Positions 6,015-7,748 of a stretch of 7,748 nt of DNA are shown one piece after another. Position numbers and translations under genes: made by a program. The notes beneath the pieces are model-generated. The model was not told the DNA's origin. It worked only from the letters and a program-made list of their open reading frames with translations, and ran no database searches. Source of the stretch: Robiginitomaculum sp036478975 (lineage in GTDB: Bacteria > Pseudomonadota > Alphaproteobacteria > Caulobacterales > Maricaulaceae); NCBI GenBank assembly GCA_036478975.1, contig JAZGFA010000068.1, positions 1 through 7,748 on the forward strand, given 5' to 3'. Every line of letters starts with the position of its first letter. Within the stretch, counting starts at the first letter, position 1.

Positions 6015-6347
6015 ATGGGCCGCAGTAAACCGATTAGTCAAACCAATATTGACCGCATAAAAGCGGGGCTTGCGCCGATACTGACCGAGAAAACCCCGCG
6101 GGCAAAGCCTGCCAGCCGGGCACCTTCCAAGGCGATTAATGCCGGACCATTAGTGGGCAAACCCTTAGCGCCGAGCGCCAATGGCCGCGAATGGACAGAT
6201 CCTGCCGCCTTGCTCCGCCCGATAAAAAAGCAAATGACCATTCGCTTTGACCAAGACATTATCGATTGGTTTAAGGAGGGCGGCAAAGGCTATCAAAGCC
6301 GCATGAATGCGGTGCTGCGCGCCTTTGTCGAGGCGCAGGACGATTAA
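6015..6347 (+). CDS. orphan BrnA-type antitoxin (DUF4415 family)
   Basis: This 110-residue protein carries a BrnA/DUF4415 C-terminal domain: KKQMTIRFDQDIIDWFKEGG (71-90) is the beta strand plus first helix, followed by GYQSRMNAVLRAFVEAQ (92-108). BrnA proteins neutralise the BrnT ribonuclease and autorepress the brnTA operon. I chose ATG 6015 because AAGGAG (6003-6008) lies six bases before it; the in-frame ATG at 6000 precedes that site and would lack one. Residues 1-65 form an Ala/Pro/Lys-rich, probably disordered extension opening with SKPISQTNIDRIKAGLAPIL. brnT normally sits directly upstream of brnA, but only about 100 bases separate this gene from the divergent LOG gene and no BrnT-like frame exists here or downstream. 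So it is an orphan: a toxin-less remnant, an antidote to BrnT elsewhere, or a domesticated regulator. The family is confident; the role is open. Confidence 0.85.
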   Translation: MGRSKPISQTNIDRIKAGLAPILTEKTPRAKPASRAPSKAINAGPLVGKPLAPSANGREWTDPAALLRPIKKQMTIRFDQDIIDWFKEGGKGYQSRMNAVLRAFVEAQDD

Positions 6348-6354
6348 AGCCTAA

Positions 6355-6843
6355 TTCCCTAACGCTTTGACTATTTGTGAAAACCTAACCAATTGCCCTG
6401 AAATATTGCTCGGAAAACCTAGCCATCCAGAATTTGGCCATATCAGGGTCGAGCGCCATCCGGCCGATATAAATTTTGACGGCGTCTGCGCCATACATGG
6501 CGCCTGCCTTGAGGGGCTTGCCAGCGGGCCTTCGCTTCACGCGCGTTTTGGCGACCCAGAAAAATTAGTGCCGGATCATCTGGCCTGGGATATTATAGCC
6601 TTCTATCTCGCCCAAGCTTGCATCTCTCTCTCCCTATCCTTTCGCCCAGAGGTCATTATTTTGGGCGGCGGCGTTATGGGGTCGCGTTTTTTACTCCCGA
6701 AAGTCCGAGCGCAATATTTAGAGCAAATCAACAATTACCTTGGCCAGAGCGCCCAAGACGTAGATGCGCTCATCGTCGCCCCGGGCCTTGGCGGCAAGGC
6801 GGGCTTATGGGGAGGTGTCTATTTGGCGCTGGGCGCGCAATAG
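6355..6843 (+). pseudogene. ROK-family sugar kinase (fructokinase-like), N-terminal half missing
   Basis: The frame from 6355 (first possible start TTG 6367) encodes the C-terminal half of a fructokinase-type ROK protein. Visible are SHPEFGHIRV, the zinc motif CxxHxxC (CAIHGAC, about residues 41-47 from the TTG) followed by LEGLASGPS, a WDIIAFYLAQA helix, RPEVIILGGGVM, and a normal C-terminal LGGKAGLWGGVYLALG. ROK kinases are usually about 290-300 residues; here only about 158 remain. The N-terminal ATP-binding DxGGT motif and the catalytic NDxxA region should lie upstream but are absent: homology begins near GKPSHPEFGH, and BrnA ends only 20 bases before the TTG. No ribosome binding site is evident. 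It therefore looks like a 5'-deleted remnant, unlikely to be an active kinase. A tail-to-tail dioxygenase remnant follows within two bases. Confidence 0.8.
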
Positions 6844-6845
6844 CG

Positions 6846-7463
6846 CTATACGTCTAGGCCAATGGTGACATTTCCTACATAACTTGTCGCATTACTGCCA
6901 GATATTGAGGCTGTTTGGGCGCTGATTTGGGCGGCCGTATTATCTGCAAATATACCATCACCTTGAAGTGAAAGTTGAGAAAACCGCTGGCGCTCTGCCC
7001 GTATTTGGCCAAGGTATAGGCGTCATTGCAAATGGCTTCTGGCATGGCTATTTGCGATATCAAAACATTATTATTGAAGAGCGTGGCGTCAGTAATGGTT
7101 TTGTATATTTCAAAATGCATATGCGGGTATCGCGTCGCGTAGCACCCTGGGAAAATTGTCTTGAAGGTCACCGTTCCGTCACTGCCAGTAACAGCCACCG
7201 CCCGTAGATAGTTTTGATCTTCTACTTCGTATATTGAATATTCCCCTTCGGCATTATTATGCCAGAGGTAAATCGCATAGCCGCTTAAATTGGCGCAATT
7301 ATTATTAACATTGACGAGTTTGAACGTTAGGTCCAGGGGCACTCCATCCGCCGCCGCCGCAGGCGGATGCCAGTGTCACGCTGCCCATTCCGAGCAAAAT
7401 AGACCGCTGCTGCATCATGGCCCGCATGTCATGTTTAAGCCCGTGATGATGTTTTTTTGACAT
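6846..7463 (-). pseudogene. exported intradiol dioxygenase-like protein, broken by two lesions
   Basis: Three frames together give one gene. Segment 1 starts at ATG 7463 and encodes a His-rich leader and lipoprotein-like signal (RSILLGMGSVTLASAC, then GGGG), then runs to a stop shortly after 7345. Segment 2, in another frame from about 7354 to 6980, encodes the dioxygenase core: GVPLDLTFKLVNVN, GYAIYLWHNNAEGEYSIYE with one likely iron-ligand Tyr, and TVTFKTIFPGCYATRYPHMHFEIY with the two iron-ligand His. Segment 3, shifted near the A4 run at 6980-6983, encodes FSQLSLQGDGIFADN through VGNVTIGLDV and stops at 6846. Between segments 1 and 2 the usual PTETxGPYP region (about 40 codons) is missing and the frame changes. 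Adding one base in the T run (minus strand) would rejoin segments 2 and 3. The family (PcaH-like, COG3485) acts on aromatic ring diols, but this copy is probably dead. The second Tyr ligand position also seems to be Val. Confidence 0.8.
7346..7368. repeat. inverted repeat at the deletion scar of the dioxygenase pseudogene
   Basis: ATCCGCC (7346-7352) and GGCGGAT (7362-7368) are perfect 7-bp arms around a nine-base GC-rich spacer of CCG repeats. It sits exactly where the signal peptide and catalytic core are joined out of frame, so repeat-mediated slippage or deletion may have produced the lesion. Confidence 0.6.
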
Positions 7464-7641
7464 GTGTTTTGCCTGTATCGCTCTGTGGTAACTATGGTAA
7501 ATATTAGCACTGTTTTTACTTGGCGAGCAATAGCTGCAAGCCGCTCAAGGCTTCTCATCCCTAGCCCTAAAAAACACTGCCAAAATGAAATCAGCTATAG
7601 TGTTTTAAGCCAGACTGTCTTATACACCAAAAATCTTCGAT

Positions 7642-7682
7642 GCGGGTGTGGCGGAATTGGTAGACGCGCGGGATTCAAAATC
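7642..7682 (+). tRNA. tRNA-Leu(CAA), 5' part only, interrupted in the anticodon stem
   Basis: The sequence from 7642 matches the 5' half of a leucine tRNA: acceptor strand GCGGGTG (7642-7648), T8-G9, a three-pair D stem (7651-7653 with 7665-7667) around a GAATTGGTAGA loop with the invariant GG, then anticodon stem CGGGA (7669-7673) and loop TTCAAAA with anticodon CAA (7676-7678). The 3' side should read TCCCG, then a long variable arm and a T arm ending in the acceptor complement. Instead only TC (7681-7682) fits, followed by AAAATCC and AT-rich DNA. No T arm or acceptor 3' strand is seen in the remaining 66 bases. A TATAGT box at 7596-7601 may be its -10. Causes could be insertion of an element, a deletion, an intron starting here, or a chimeric join. 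Confidence 0.8.
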
Positions 7683-7748
7683 AAAATCCTTTACAAAAAA
7701 TCATAAAAATCTATAATAAAAACAGATATATGGCATATGTGTGTCGAA
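7683..7748. other. AT-rich segment after the broken tRNA, no gene seen
   Basis: From about 7683 to the window end the DNA is strongly AT-rich (runs such as ACAAAAAATCATAAAAATC) and clearly unlike the GC-richer genes to its left. It may be the end of an inserted element, the beginning of an intron, or sequence from another source. It is too short to identify. Confidence 0.6.

Noticed and set aside
7464..7706. 80-codon plus-strand frame running into the tRNA
   Set aside because: It reads through the tRNA-Leu sequence and has no domain similarity or ribosome binding site.
7674..7748. Definite group I intron in the tRNA-Leu anticodon loop
   Set aside because: The position would suit such an intron, but the expected P1 pairing with a U-G pair at the splice site is not convincing and the conserved core would lie outside the window; kept only as an alternative.

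Overview
The window looks like chromosomal DNA of an alphaproteobacterium of intermediate GC. The protein families point that way: an orphan BrnA/DUF4415 protein, DUF2269, a YgaP-type DUF2892 protein, a CybB-like cytochrome b561, a CitE-like CoA ester lyase and a Gly/Tyr-rich lipoprotein. GTG and TTG starts are frequent. No genus can be named from this evidence. Both window edges cut features: a gene is open at the left edge and a tRNA is interrupted near the right edge.

Positions 1-3135 (+ strand) form a compact run of five genes: the 3' part of an NAD(P)-binding SDR-like protein fused to a DoxX-like membrane domain; a DUF2269 membrane protein overlapping it by one base; a small DUF2892 membrane protein; a four-helix cytochrome b561; and a CoA ester lyase starting one base after the cytochrome stop. 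Spacing is tight, and a strong rho-independent terminator at 3155-3191 closes the run. Four of the five products are wholly or partly in the membrane, but I see no proven common pathway.

Positions 3136-3449 lie between convergent genes and hold no convincing gene. They contain the terminator and at least five further short hairpins, two of them near-copies that keep their pairing despite base changes.

Positions 3450-5907 (- strand) carry a LOG-family nucleotide-binding protein and, downstream of it, an unrecognised outer-membrane-type lipoprotein. The lipoprotein has a Gly/Tyr/His repeat, a Thr-Pro repeat and a basic Pro-rich linker. It has an extended -10 motif placed so that its transcript may be leaderless.

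Positions 5908-6347 hold the divergent orphan BrnA-type antitoxin, preceded by a perfect 7+7 bp palindrome that overlaps its probable -10 box and is a likely autoregulatory operator. No BrnT toxin is present.

Positions 6348-7748 look like a decaying region: a ROK-family sugar kinase lacking its N-terminal half; an exported intradiol-dioxygenase-like gene broken by an internal deletion with frameshift and by a second one-base frameshift; and a tRNA-Leu(CAA) whose sequence stops being tRNA-like in the 3' strand of the anticodon stem, after which the DNA turns AT-rich. This is probably the edge of an inserted or rearranged segment (or a chimeric join). I did not find a clearly new multi-gene system. 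The best leads are the broken tRNA junction, the orphan BrnA with its operator, the lipoprotein and the hairpin cluster.
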